Shown in pieces: positions 31,265-39,788 of a stretch of 64,000 bases of DNA; the first letter of the stretch is position 1; each line of letters begins with the position of its first letter. Where the stretch lies: the NCBI GenBank assembly GCA_003669585.1, contig QWOQ01000017.1, positions 62,001 through 126,000 on the forward strand, read 5' to 3'. The notes beneath the pieces are model-generated. The model made no database searches. It was given only the letters and a program-made list of their open reading frames with translations, and had not been told where the DNA came from. The position numbers were made by a program, and so were the translations under genes. This DNA is from Planctomycetota bacterium (lineage in GTDB: Bacteria > Planctomycetota > Planctomycetia > Pirellulales > UBA1268).

Positions 31265-32048
31265 TTCATCGTTTCATGCTTCTGGAGATTCTCGCATGCA
31301 TGTTGCTGGCACAGGGATCGATGCTCCGATGATGAGCGTGCATGGAGTACGGAAGTCATACCGCTCCGGTGCAGGATCACTCGACGTACTCTGCGGAGTC
31401 GATTTACGTCTGGAACGTGGTGAGTTTATTGCCATCAAAGGTCAAAGCGGATCTGGAAAAAGTACGCTGCTCCATCTGATGGGCCTGCTTGATGCTCCTG
31501 ATTCGGGAGAGGTGCGACTCGCGGGTGAACGTATTGATACTCTTTCTTCCTCTCGCCGAGACAGGCTGCGCAACACCTCGATTGGCATGGTCTTTCAGTC
31601 GTATCACCTGCTTCCAGAACTCAGCGCAATGGAAAATGTACTCGCACCGTTGTTGGTGCGGTACGGTGTACTGGATTGGATACGCTTTCGTTCACAAGCA
31701 CGCAGTCGCGCCTGTGAACTGCTCGAACGATTTGGGCTCGGTGCGCGAATGCACCATACGCCGAGACAGCTTTCCGGTGGCGAAATGCAGCGAGTCGCCA
31801 TCGCCAGGGCACTCGTTGGTCGGCCCCAAGTGCTCCTCGCTGATGAACCCACAGGAAATCTCGATTCCGTCAGCGGCGCAGGTATCCTCGACACGCTCGG
31901 CAGGTTGAACCGGGAGGATGGTCTTTCTATAGTGATGGTCACTCACGACGATGCCATTGCTGCAAGATCCGACCGCATTGTGCGTTTGGTATCCGGACTC
32001 GTTGAAGATATCGGTGAACCCAACGATGCAGTGATCGTGGCTGCTTGA
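31257..32048 (+). CDS. ABC transporter ATP-binding protein, LolD/MacB type
   Basis: The protein has 263 aa, the nucleotide-binding subunit of the exporter formed with the preceding permease. All motifs are intact: Walker A GQSGSGKSTLLHLMGLLD, Q-loop MVFQSYHLLPELSAMENVLA (typical of the LolD/MacB/FtsE group), signature LSGGEMQRVAIARAL, Walker B VLLADEPTGNLD and switch His in VMVTHD. About 24 extra residues precede the core at the N-terminus (MTNSSFHASGDSRMHVAG). It probably powers lipoprotein release to the outer membrane or a MacB-like mechanotransmission; a partner permease beyond the one here is not seen, so the complex may be a homodimer. Confidence 0.92.
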   Translation: MTNSSFHASGDSRMHVAGTGIDAPMMSVHGVRKSYRSGAGSLDVLCGVDLRLERGEFIAIKGQSGSGKSTLLHLMGLLDAPDSGEVRLAGERIDTLSSSRRDRLRNTSIGMVFQSYHLLPELSAMENVLAPLLVRYGVLDWIRFRSQARSRACELLERFGLGARMHHTPRQLSGGEMQRVAIARALVGRPQVLLADEPTGNLDSVSGAGILDTLGRLNREDGLSIVMVTHDDAIAARSDRIVRLVSGLVEDIGEPNDAVIVAA

Positions 32049-32096
32049 GCTGACACTCCACTATTTTGTCACAGTTCTTTGTTACAGCGAGATTCC

Positions 32097-32960
32097 ATGG
32101 CCCGCATCGTCTTTATGAATGGCACACTCGTATCGGAAAACGATGCAAAAGTGAGTGTCTTTGACCACGGCTTGCTCTACGGAGACGGTGTCTTTGAAGG
32201 TCTCCGCAGCTACGGCGGCCAGGTGTTCCGGCTCGATTCGCATATCGATCGACTCTGGGAAAGTGCAAAGGCGATCTGCTTGGAAATTCCAATGTCCAAG
32301 AAGGAGGTTTCCTCAGCCGTGAATGCAACCCTCGAAGCGAATCAACTTGTCGACGGCTATGTTCGTCTGGTTGTTACTCGAGGCGCCGGAAGCCTTGGGC
32401 TCGATCCAAATCGAACAAGCCATCCTCAGGTCATCGTGATCGCCGACACAATCACGCTCTACCCTCGCGAGTTTTACGACAAGGGCCTTTCGATTATCAC
32501 TGCCTCGACGCAGCGAACCCATTCCGCGGCACTGAGTCCACGAATCAAGTCCCTCAACTACCTCAATAACATCATGGCGAAGCTCGAGGGCTTGCGAGCG
32601 GGATGCGTGGAAGCCTTGATGCTCAACCACAAAGGAGAAGTGGCTGAGTGTACTGGCGACAATATTTTTGTGGTGCGATCGGGAACGCTTGTCACGCCTC
32701 CTTCGGATGCCGGAATTCTTGAAGGCATCACTCGCGGTGCGGTCATTGAACTCGCTGAAGCAGCGAAGATCGATTGTCAAGAAAAAACACTTGTTCGACA
32801 CGATCTCTACACGGCCGATGAATGCTTTCTCACTGGAACTGCAGCCGAAGTTATTCCGGTTGTGGAAATTGATTCCCGATCGATCGGAAACGGTGTTCCG
32901 GGGCCAATAACAAAGCGACTCACAGCCGATTTTCACTTGATGGTGCGTCGAGTCTCGTAA
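32097..32960 (+). CDS. ilvE: Branched-chain amino acid aminotransferase (fold type IV)
   Basis: The protein has 287 aa and is PLP-dependent, transferring the amino group between glutamate and the branched-chain 2-oxo acids in the last step of Leu, Ile and Val synthesis. Fold type IV signatures include VSVFDHGLLYGDGVFEGLRS, the catalytic-Lys region SPRIKSLNYLNNIMAKLEG, and ECTGDNIFVVRSGTLVTPP with GILEGITRGAVIELA. D-amino acid aminotransferase and aminodeoxychorismate lyase share the fold, but the DGVFEG and length fit IlvE. ATG 32097 opens MARIVFMNG. Its 3' end overlaps the convergent ispE by 28 bases. Confidence 0.9.
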   Translation: MARIVFMNGTLVSENDAKVSVFDHGLLYGDGVFEGLRSYGGQVFRLDSHIDRLWESAKAICLEIPMSKKEVSSAVNATLEANQLVDGYVRLVVTRGAGSLGLDPNRTSHPQVIVIADTITLYPREFYDKGLSIITASTQRTHSAALSPRIKSLNYLNNIMAKLEGLRAGCVEALMLNHKGEVAECTGDNIFVVRSGTLVTPPSDAGILEGITRGAVIELAEAAKIDCQEKTLVRHDLYTADECFLTGTAAEVIPVVEIDSRSIGNGVPGPITKRLTADFHLMVRRVS

Positions 32961-33886
32961 AGAAATCGATTCTTTGCCTCAGGTGCCAACCGAACCTGAA
33001 ACACTCCAGTCCATCCTGTGGCAACCATCCTTGCGGCAATTCGTCTCGATTCCAACAGCGTTCGACTGATGGCAAAGCAAGCACTGCCACTCCCGGTAAG
33101 CAACGGTCGACTCGCACCCGCTCGACTCAATGCCTCGAGCAATCGTCCAACATCGCCGCACGCCTGCTTTGCAGGAAATTCAAGATCATTCCACATCCCT
33201 GTGCGGGCTTCGCGGAATTTTCCCTGCGAAAAGAGTTGTGCGAGTTTCTCCGAATTGCCCCGGGATGCAGGATCGGGTGAACATCGACGATAGATTTCAG
33301 CAGTTCGAAGCCCGACCGGCGGACAGACGATCACCACAGGGAGTGAAGGAATGCCATTGACCGCTTCAAACTGTTCGCCGCGACCGCGCACAATCCCCGG
33401 GCCATCAAGAAAAAACCAGGGGATATCACTGCCGAGTTCTGCCGAAAGTTCTGCAAGGCGTTGATTCGACCATGAAATTCCCCAGAGTCGATTGGCCGCC
33501 CACAGCGTCGCGGCAGCGTCGCTTGAACCTCCTCCGAGTCCAGCTTCGGAAGGAATCTGTTTTTCTAATTCAATTTCCAGCCCCATGCGAACGCCGGCCT
33601 TCCGAGCGAGTAATTCTGCTGCACGCACAACGAGATTTGTTTGGTCGCTTGGCACATCTCGTCTGGGTGTTCGACCAGATTCGCACGACAGTGCACCCGA
33701 AAATGTTACCGACAGCGTGACTTCCGAACCGTGAGTTCTGCGCACTCGCAGTGTGTCGGCAAGTGTCACCGGCACCATCAACGATTCGATCTCATGAAAT
33801 CCGTCTTCCCTGCGAGCCAAAACGCCAAGAGAGAGATTAATTTTGGCTGGCGCGCGAATGCAAAGTGTTTCTGAAACGTCGCTCAT
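32933..33886 (-). CDS. ispE: 4-(cytidine 5'-diphospho)-2-C-methyl-D-erythritol kinase
   Basis: The protein has 317 aa, a GHMP kinase that phosphorylates CDP-methylerythritol at position 2 in the MEP isoprenoid pathway, in the cytoplasm. Visible motifs are APAKINLSLGVLARREDGFH (substrate site), the ATP-binding loop IPSEAGLGGGSSDAAATLWA, DIPWFFLDGPGIVRGRGE, and the C-terminal LLTGSGSACFA. It is somewhat longer than the E. coli enzyme (about 280 aa). It is transcribed toward ilvE and overlaps it tail-to-tail by 28 bases, so transcripts of the two genes are antisense at their ends. Confidence 0.93.
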   Translation of the reverse strand: MSDVSETLCIRAPAKINLSLGVLARREDGFHEIESLMVPVTLADTLRVRRTHGSEVTLSVTFSGALSCESGRTPRRDVPSDQTNLVVRAAELLARKAGVRMGLEIELEKQIPSEAGLGGGSSDAAATLWAANRLWGISWSNQRLAELSAELGSDIPWFFLDGPGIVRGRGEQFEAVNGIPSLPVVIVCPPVGLRTAEIYRRCSPDPASRGNSEKLAQLFSQGKFREARTGMWNDLEFPAKQACGDVGRLLEALSRAGASRPLLTGSGSACFAISRTLLESRRIAARMVATGWTGVFQVRLAPEAKNRFLYETRRTIK

Positions 33887-33994
33887 CGGTGAACTCTATG
33901 ATCGAAATCAATTCCACAAAACACCCTTCACGAGCACGCACGACGGTGAACGGAGTGGTTGTGAATCCACGTGCAGCAGACAAGGGAGCACCTG

Positions 33995-34210
33995 CTACTG
34001 CCAAGAAGAGACAAAGACAACGGTAAGAATTGAAAGCACCAATCCGATTGCGACCAAAGTTGCCAAAAAGAGTGAGAGACTCCGGCCCGTATGCAGGTCG
34101 TCATGAATCATTTCTAATCGATCAGCTTTTGAAAAAGAGGCATTCCAAATAGAAAATGCGGCGTCTTGAAAGATCCATTTCTGTTTTTCTTCAAGATGTT
34201 CCTCGGACAT
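33995..34210 (-). CDS. Small single-pass membrane protein
   Basis: The protein has 71 aa, starting MSEEHLEEKQKWIFQDAAFS. The first 45 residues are hydrophilic and helical, and the last 25 form one hydrophobic segment (LSLFLATLVAIGLVLSILTV) ending VFVSSWQ. I recognise no family. The N-terminus is probably cytoplasmic and the protein tail-anchored. It lies upstream of ispE on the same strand (108-base gap). A frame start two codons earlier (34216) is possible. Confidence 0.55.
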   Translation of the reverse strand: MSEEHLEEKQKWIFQDAAFSIWNASFSKADRLEMIHDDLHTGRSLSLFLATLVAIGLVLSILTVVFVSSWQ

Positions 34211-34366
34211 GATCAACGTACTCGCTGGTAAAAAGAAAAAAATGTAAGAGACGCGACTTTGTCTTTCCTTGTCGGCTTACTATAGCCACTTCAGACAGAA
34301 AATAAATATTCTGCGTTTCATAATTCACATTTTTTCTACACCCCTACAACACTTCCATAATACACC

Positions 34367-35086
34367 TTAGCGAATACTCTCGATCACCCGTCGAATCGTC
34401 AACTCCTCATACTTTTCCCGATCGGCCTGCATCATAAACATGCAGGGTCCGGAAAGCCCTTCAAAACTCCCGAGTACCGCCCAGAGTTCTCGTCCAGAGT
34501 CTTCTCCTGTCGCACGATTGATCATGAACGATGCCGGTTTTCCATGAACCTCACTGATGATCGGCTTGGCGTTTGCATCCCGTTCAACCATCACTTTTTC
34601 CGGATTCACATCCTCGTCATCGAGTGCGCGGCGAATTTCTACTCGAACTCGATCTCGATCACGTTCGTCAAGCACGCTTCCGTCAAACTGCGATAAGACA
34701 ATCACCATATCCTCCTCGGAGGATTCGAAGATCACCCACGTTGTAAAAGATTTTCCAGAAAAAGGATTCTGAAGGTCGATTCCAAGTTTTGGCTTCATGC
34801 CCTCAGGAAGATCGATTGTGACAATTGATTCCGAAAGAACCACAATCGAATCGGCATCGAGAATGAATGAACTTCTAAAGTATTGCCACGACCACCATCC
34901 CACGCCTGCGCAGATTCCCGCACACACAATTCCCGCGAGAGTACATCCGGTGAGCGTCATGATCAGACAGCCTCTGCGAGGTCGAGGTTCTGAAATTTCT
35001 TTCGGCTCGATCTCAAATCGCGGTGACTGCGTCATTGAATTCGAAATACTTTCTGATTCTGGGAGATCGTTGTCTTTCACAGGCAT
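34367..35086 (-). CDS. Hypothetical membrane-anchored protein
   Basis: The protein has 239 aa. A polar, Pro/Glu-rich cytoplasmic stretch (about 40 residues) is followed by one hydrophobic segment with several cysteines (LIMTLTGCTLAGIVCAGICA) and then an extracytoplasmic domain of about 165 residues (IVTIDLPEGMKPKLGIDLQN; GPCMFMMQADREKYEELTIR). I know similar layouts from planctomycete genomes only as conserved hypotheticals. No catalytic motif is evident. It is on the same strand as the small membrane protein but 150 bases away, and it diverges from rlmN. Confidence 0.7.
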   Translation of the reverse strand: MPVKDNDLPESESISNSMTQSPRFEIEPKEISEPRPRRGCLIMTLTGCTLAGIVCAGICAGVGWWSWQYFRSSFILDADSIVVLSESIVTIDLPEGMKPKLGIDLQNPFSGKSFTTWVIFESSEEDMVIVLSQFDGSVLDERDRDRVRVEIRRALDDEDVNPEKVMVERDANAKPIISEVHGKPASFMINRATGEDSGRELWAVLGSFEGLSGPCMFMMQADREKYEELTIRRVIESIR

Positions 35087-35306
35087 TGAGTTCCTTGAGG
35101 GAGAATTCGATAACTTCCCTATTCGACTCGCACGCGGCGAGGTTGCAAATGCCTATTGATCTCAACCGGCCCGGCAACGCTCATCGGCCAATCGATCTCC
35201 GCCCGCCGGTCCATCGCAACCGGATGCCAGACTGCTTTTTGCGACGTAGACTAGCTGTTGCTCATGTGTACACCGCGACGCTCCTGCCAAACACCACTTC
35301 CACTCC

Positions 35307-36389
35307 ATGTGGCCATCCATGAACCACATTCTCGACGATCTTGCTGGGTTGCTCGCTTGGTGCGCCGAACATGGACAGCCAGGCTGGCGGGCTGAAGCAA
35401 TCTCGCGATGGTTGCTTCAGCGTCGCGTGACATCGTTTACCGACATGACCGATCTTCCAAAAGGAATTCGTTCTGCCTTGGAAGACGATTTTACAATCTG
35501 GTCAACAAAGATCGCCAAGCATGACACGTCGATGGATGGAACAGAGAAACTTCTTCTTGAACTTTCTGATTCGCAGCGCATTGAATGCGTTTTACTCCGC
35601 GAGCAAGATCGTCGAACGGTCTGCATTAGCTCGCAGGTGGGCTGTGCTATGGGATGTGTTTTTTGTGCCAGTGGACTCGATGGTGTTATTCGCAATCTTA
35701 CCACTGGTGAGATTCTCGAACAGCTTCTGCGGCTTGCGCTCTTGCTGCCGGAAACTGAACGCATCAGCCACATTGTCGTCATGGGCATGGGAGAGCCACT
35801 GGCAAATCTTGATCGACTGCTTCCGGCACTTGCCAGAGCGCAGAGTGCCGATGGACTTGGCATCTCACAACGTCGAATCACTATTTCTACAGTCGGTCTT
35901 CCACAGGCAATGGATCGACTGACCTCAGACAATTCTGGCTATCAACTGGCCGTTTCGTTGCATGCCGCAGACGATACGCTCCGCACTCGTTTAGTGCCTG
36001 TGAATTCATCCATCGGTGTTGCCGAAGTGCTCGCAGCAGCCGATCGTTACTGGGAAGCTTCCGGACGACGACTGACGTTTGAATATGTCTTACTTGGAAG
36101 CGTCAATGACTCTCCTGAACACGCCAGAAAGCTTGTTCGACTTCTTGGTAAGCGGGCGGCTTTGGTCAATGTGATTCCTTACAACCCGGTCATGGGTTTA
36201 CCATTTCGAGAACCTTCCAAAGGGGCCGTGGAAGGATTTCTTGACGTACTTCAATCACACGGCATGAACGTGCAGGTACGCAAGCGTAAAGGTTCACGCA
36301 TCGATGCCGCCTGCGGACAGTTGCGCCGATTGGCAGCCGGTTCGCCAGTGCCGCCCAAAGCCGCAGAAGCCCTTCAATCGTTCACGTGA
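35307..36389 (+). CDS. rlmN: 23S rRNA (adenine(2503)-C2)-methyltransferase, radical SAM
   Basis: The protein has 360 aa. It methylates A2503 of 23S rRNA and A37 of some tRNAs using S-adenosylmethionine and a [4Fe-4S] cluster. The radical SAM motif CAMGCVFC (C113, C117, C120) is clear, as are VVMGMGEPLANLD (the GEP motif), ISTVGLP, SLHAADDTLR, EYVLLGSVNDS and the C-terminal catalytic Cys in IDAACGQLR. These separate RlmN from the related Cfr only loosely; chromosomal context and Planctomycete ancestry favour RlmN. ATG 35319 (MNHILDDL) is an alternative start four codons later. Confidence 0.92.
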   Translation: MWPSMNHILDDLAGLLAWCAEHGQPGWRAEAISRWLLQRRVTSFTDMTDLPKGIRSALEDDFTIWSTKIAKHDTSMDGTEKLLLELSDSQRIECVLLREQDRRTVCISSQVGCAMGCVFCASGLDGVIRNLTTGEILEQLLRLALLLPETERISHIVVMGMGEPLANLDRLLPALARAQSADGLGISQRRITISTVGLPQAMDRLTSDNSGYQLAVSLHAADDTLRTRLVPVNSSIGVAEVLAAADRYWEASGRRLTFEYVLLGSVNDSPEHARKLVRLLGKRAALVNVIPYNPVMGLPFREPSKGAVEGFLDVLQSHGMNVQVRKRKGSRIDAACGQLRRLAAGSPVPPKAAEALQSFT

Positions 36390-36455
36390 GGATCTTCGAA
36401 GGCCTCTTTGAACGTGCTGCGATTGAGCCTTTTATTCTGGAAACGTAAAAACTTT

Positions 36456-36716
36456 TCAGGCTCCCTGAGAGAGCACATAGACCAGCAGAAAAACGACACC
36501 CAGAATACCGCTGATCCAGATCGTCCAGTGAATCGTTGCCCAACGAATTGCATCGGGCGACTCATGGTGCGTTGCTGCAAAGACCACGCTTGCCAGAAGC
36601 ACCAGAGGAAATCCAAAAAAGACGCTCGGGATCGAGTCAAAAATGCCGAACAGATGCACCGTGGAAAACATCCACGTCGACAGTCCATGCATCAAGAACA
36701 TGCATTCACCGATCAT
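36456..36716 (-). CDS. Small three-helix membrane protein, coupled to the upstream DUF6677-like gene
   Basis: The protein has 86 aa, starting MIGECMFLMHGLSTWMFSTV behind a very good ribosome-binding site (ACAGGAGAGAAACC). Three hydrophobic segments are seen (STVHLFGIFDSIPSVFFGFP; LVLLASVVFAA; WTIWISGILGVVFLLVYVL). Its ATG overlaps the TGA of the upstream gene as ATGA, so the two are translationally coupled and the products may act together in the inner membrane. The open frame extends 29 codons further upstream, but the strong site decides this start. Family not recognised. Confidence 0.75.
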   Translation of the reverse strand: MIGECMFLMHGLSTWMFSTVHLFGIFDSIPSVFFGFPLVLLASVVFAATHHESPDAIRWATIHWTIWISGILGVVFLLVYVLSQGA

Positions 36717-37387
36717 GGTTTCTCTCCTGTACGACTTTGCTTGTGTGCCTCTTTTTTTGCCTCCGCCGCGAGGCTCTGTCGATCGTCGAGTGGTCCACTC
36801 CATGCGTCAAAGATCACAAGAATATTGAGCATGCCGGCAAGCATCGTGTAGAGCGTTCCAATCTCAAACCAACGACCGAGCCGACGATGCCACATCGAAA
36901 GTTGGTCACCTCGAAACTGTCGCAGCGGAGGACGATCAAAAAAATCATCGGCGTCGATGTCGGGACCGCGAATCAATTTCTCCGCATAGCTTCGTGACAC
37001 ATACTGTCCTGACTGAAGTGGCGGTGCCATCCATGTACCAAACAAAGGTGTCTTCGTTGTTCCGGAAAGACTCATCGATTGGATCGCCGCGGGGAGTGAA
37101 ATCACGCCGGCTCCCAGTTGACAGACATAGGCCCATCGAGCTTCGCCAGGCTTCCACGATGCGTAAACCACTTTTCCTCCACCACATCCAAGGCCGACTA
37201 AAAATGTCCCCAGAATGGCACTCATAAAGAGGATGCCTTTCGAGCGACGGCCTTGATACATCTGACCAAGGCCCGGGACCAGCCACGAAAGAATCGCTGC
37301 CACGGCTGGATTTCTGAGATCGATCATCGAATCATCATCCGGTGAAATCGCCTCAATTTTTTCAGGAATCTGAATGGGCATCGACAT
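36713..37387 (-). CDS. DUF6677-like membrane protein
   Basis: About 224 aa from ATG 37387. The core begins LRNPAVAAILSWLVPGLGQM followed by YQGRRSKGILFM, the TM2-like 'pilus/ER-like' opening seen in the planctomycete DUF6677 family. More hydrophobic stretches follow (SAILGTFLVGLGCGGGKVVY; CQLGAGVISLPAAIQSM; LYTMLAGMLNILVIFDAW). The C-terminus is charged. It sits in the inner membrane with unknown function. The frame stays open upstream to 37702, but those 105 residues look non-coding in composition and no ribosome-binding site was found at either end, so the exact start is uncertain. It overlaps the downstream small membrane gene by four bases (ATGA). Confidence 0.75.
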   Translation of the reverse strand: MSMPIQIPEKIEAISPDDDSMIDLRNPAVAAILSWLVPGLGQMYQGRRSKGILFMSAILGTFLVGLGCGGGKVVYASWKPGEARWAYVCQLGAGVISLPAAIQSMSLSGTTKTPLFGTWMAPPLQSGQYVSRSYAEKLIRGPDIDADDFFDRPPLRQFRGDQLSMWHRRLGRWFEIGTLYTMLAGMLNILVIFDAWSGPLDDRQSLAAEAKKEAHKQSRTGEKP

Positions 37388-37740
37388 GGTTCCAAAATGA
37401 TGACGTGTTGCCAGAAAAATCAAGGCTTTTCTGGAGCCTGTGAAATACCACGCAGAGTGTACGGCCAACTGTTGATCTACGGAAATCGACTGCACGATCA
37501 GCACGTTCCACTGTTGTGATATCGCTGCAGACATTGATTCTTCTGAAAAAGGGCCTGAACATCTTTGCATCGCTTTTAAAAACATCTTTGTCCTATCGAC
37601 ACTTTTTTGGAAGAGTGGCAAATTTACAAACGGCGGATATTCTTGCAGAGCGTTATGATGTGTGCATTGGTGCATGCATCGACTGATTTGATGGAACCGC
37701 AAGCGTTTTCACCACACGTTCTTCGACAAGGGAGAAACCC

Positions 37741-38067
37741 ATGAACAGACGCCGACTCATTCATCTGTTCACGGGCGTGATCGCTTCGGCGGTGCTTGCT
37801 GCAACGGGGTGCGGTGCAAAAAAATCGCCTAAGGGTGCACGAAGAAAACGCACTGGAAACATGGGAAACCTGCTTGTCGATGAATGGGTCAAGGATCTCA
37901 AGAACGGCTCGCCTCAAAAGCAGGCAAACGCAGCGAAAGAGCTTGGCAACATGGGGTCGAACGCCTCGTCGGCTCTTCCGGCGCTTGAATCTCTGACATC
38001 GCACGCAGACGAGACGGTGAAAACGGCAGTGAATCAAGCGATCGTGGCAATCAAAAAGAAAAAGTGA
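37741..38067 (+). CDS. Small HEAT-repeat-like lipoprotein
   Basis: The protein has 108 aa with ribosome-binding site AAGGGAG five to six bases before ATG. The lipoprotein signal peptide MNRRRLIHLFTGVIASAVLA ends in a lipobox with Cys24. After a very basic spacer (AKKSPKGARRKRTGN), residues 45-105 form a HEAT-like helical pair (LVDEWVKDLKNGSPQKQANA, AAKELGNMGSNASSALPALE, ETVKTAVNQAIVAIKKKK). HEAT repeats are protein-binding scaffolds. It is monocistronic as far as can be seen. The 253 bases downstream, up to the Fic remnant, show no gene or clear terminator. Confidence 0.8.
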   Translation: MNRRRLIHLFTGVIASAVLAATGCGAKKSPKGARRKRTGNMGNLLVDEWVKDLKNGSPQKQANAAKELGNMGSNASSALPALESLTSHADETVKTAVNQAIVAIKKKK

Positions 38068-38320
38068 TGAGGAATCGCTTTTTTCGTGCTGAGCAGTCAG
38101 TCTGAACCTTTGCATGGATTGATTGGTAAAAGTTCAGATCGCGCCCGACGAGTGTTCCGTGATTGACAGCCTCTGGCGACTCACAATCGCTCCGGCCATG
38201 ATCCGCCGAGCCGCAAACGGCTCAGTGCCCGTCGCCATCAACTGCTTGTCGCTCGTCCGCCGCTTACGGAATCGCTATTGACCGGGCTATCATTTTTTCA
38301 CGCAGCAGGAACATTGGCGA

Positions 38321-38530
38321 CTATTCATGAATCGTCGTCACAGTGACATTCTCTGGCTCCGCCAAGCGGTAGCTCGTGCTTCGTCCGCCGCCTGGATTTG
38401 CGAGCAAGATGCCGCGCGTCAGGAGTTCTTGAATATCGCGTAAGGCGGTATCCGTTGAGCTCTTTGTGACAGCCGCCAATGGACCGCGAGCGTTTCGCGC
38501 TTCCATGAGAGTTTCGGCCAGCCTTGTTCC
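38321..38530 (-). pseudogene. Remnant of a Fic-family gene (C-terminal winged-helix part only)
   Basis: The minus-strand frame is open from just after a TGA at 38531-38533 to the stop at 38321. It reads LAETLMEARNARGPLAAV, then TDTALRDIQELLTRGILLAN followed by PGGGRSTSYRL. The last parts match the winged-helix tail that follows the Fic (AMP-transferase) domain in many bacterial Fic proteins (TAxRDLxxLvexGiLvxxGGGRSTxY). The Fic catalytic domain itself, with its HPFxxGNGR motif, is not found upstream: the ATPase gene starts there, and an in-frame stop precedes the fragment. An ATG at 38506 exists but an independent 61-aa protein seems unlikely. Confidence 0.7.
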
Positions 38531-38615
38531 TCATGTATGGAAGCCATTATTCACCGCATTCTGTCGGAATCAGTCTTCCAGCGCCGAGTTCACAGAACAA
38601 TCAGAAGACTCATTG

Positions 38616-39545
38616 CTACGCCCAGAGTCGACGCACAACCCGCATTCTGGGCGCGCCTTCATGGAGTGATTCCAATCGCGTCTTCGGAGCATCCGTGACT
38701 CTCTTTTGATTCTCGTCAGAATGACATCGACTTCGACCAGTCGTGGTGTAGTCTGGCACAAGCTCCCGCCACGATCGTTCGATCGTGGCCGCATCGATGC
38801 TCTTCAGTCGATCGCCGGCGGCCGCCACCAAGGCCATCTGTGCAATTTGCAACACCAGTCTTGGAATGCCATCCGAAAGTCGGGCGAGTGTTTCAGTGGC
38901 ACTCTCCGAAAAAATATTTGGGCTTCCGCCAAGTCGAGTGGTGGCCCATGTCAAATAATCGGCCACATCCTGGTAACTCCATGCTGCCAGTTCTATACGA
39001 AGTGCTGCACGTTCGAGCAACGATCTTGGCAAGCTGGCAAGTCGTTCGCGACTCGTTGTAGCCACTACAAGGGTTCGACCAAATCGCGGTTCCGCAGATG
39101 CGACGAGTCGCTCGATTCCAGCCAGCGCATCGGGAGGTGCACAGTCGAGATCATCGAACAAGAGCGCAGTCGTACGATCCATGAGCATATTTTCTCGCAA
39201 ACGATTCTCAAGTTTTTGCCAAGGACGAAGCGGTTCCTCACGACTCTCCGCATCCAGCGGCAGTCGATCGAGAAGAAGCTCTATCCAGTCTCCTTCCCCA
39301 ACTCCACGCAGCGAAACCATTGCCACTTCTGCTCCCATACCGGAAAGCTTTCGGACAAGTTTTGAACACAGATGGCTCTTTCCGAATCCCGAAGGAGCTA
39401 CAACAATTCCCAACCGTTGATGTTCTTGATCGAGCCATTCCAAACGTGCCAGCGCCTCATCCTGTGGAGGTGCCATAAAAAATGCCGACGGCTCCAGACT
39501 GCCTGAAAAGGGAGCATGGCTGAGGTTCCAGTGACGAAGAGGCAT
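38616..39545 (-). CDS. ExeA/MshM-like AAA ATPase
   Basis: The protein has 309 aa. It opens MPLRHWNLSHAPFSGSLEPS, the N-terminal pattern typical of ExeA/MshM-type ATPases, followed by Walker A APSGFGKSHLCSKL, Walker B TTALLFDDLD, and a sensor-like TTSRERLASLPRSLLERAAL and WSYQDVADYLTWA. ExeA works with the peptidoglycan-binding ExeB in inserting a type II secretin; GspA-like relatives assist type IV pili. No secretin gene is in the window, but three pseudopilin-like DUF1559 genes and a GspG-like protein are. GGAG lies six bases before ATG. The C-terminal 40 residues are basic and may be disordered. Confidence 0.85.
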   Translation of the reverse strand: MPLRHWNLSHAPFSGSLEPSAFFMAPPQDEALARLEWLDQEHQRLGIVVAPSGFGKSHLCSKLVRKLSGMGAEVAMVSLRGVGEGDWIELLLDRLPLDAESREEPLRPWQKLENRLRENMLMDRTTALLFDDLDCAPPDALAGIERLVASAEPRFGRTLVVATTSRERLASLPRSLLERAALRIELAAWSYQDVADYLTWATTRLGGSPNIFSESATETLARLSDGIPRLVLQIAQMALVAAAGDRLKSIDAATIERSWRELVPDYTTTGRSRCHSDENQKRVTDAPKTRLESLHEGAPRMRVVRRLWA

Positions 39546-39788
39546 TCGTACTCCACATCTTCACGGTGAGAATTGTCTGTGTTTTGTTTGCCCGATGAGA
39601 TCGTGCCGACTTTTTTGGTTGGATTCGCGGGGATTCTAATGTTCGTAAGCCTCCGAGTCATGCTTGATTTCCCGCTCAATCGATGATCGCAAACGCCCCC
39701 ACCTTCCCAGTCCTCGCTCGTCGAGCATACTCATCGCTCTTGAAGTCTTTGTGTCTCGCTTTCCGTTCACGTTGCGACTTTTGTAAAT

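Noticed and set aside
37388-37702. 105-residue N-terminal extension of the DUF6677-like protein
   Set aside because: Composition unlike the membrane core, no ribosome-binding site and no domain; ATG 37387 is a more natural start, though not proven.
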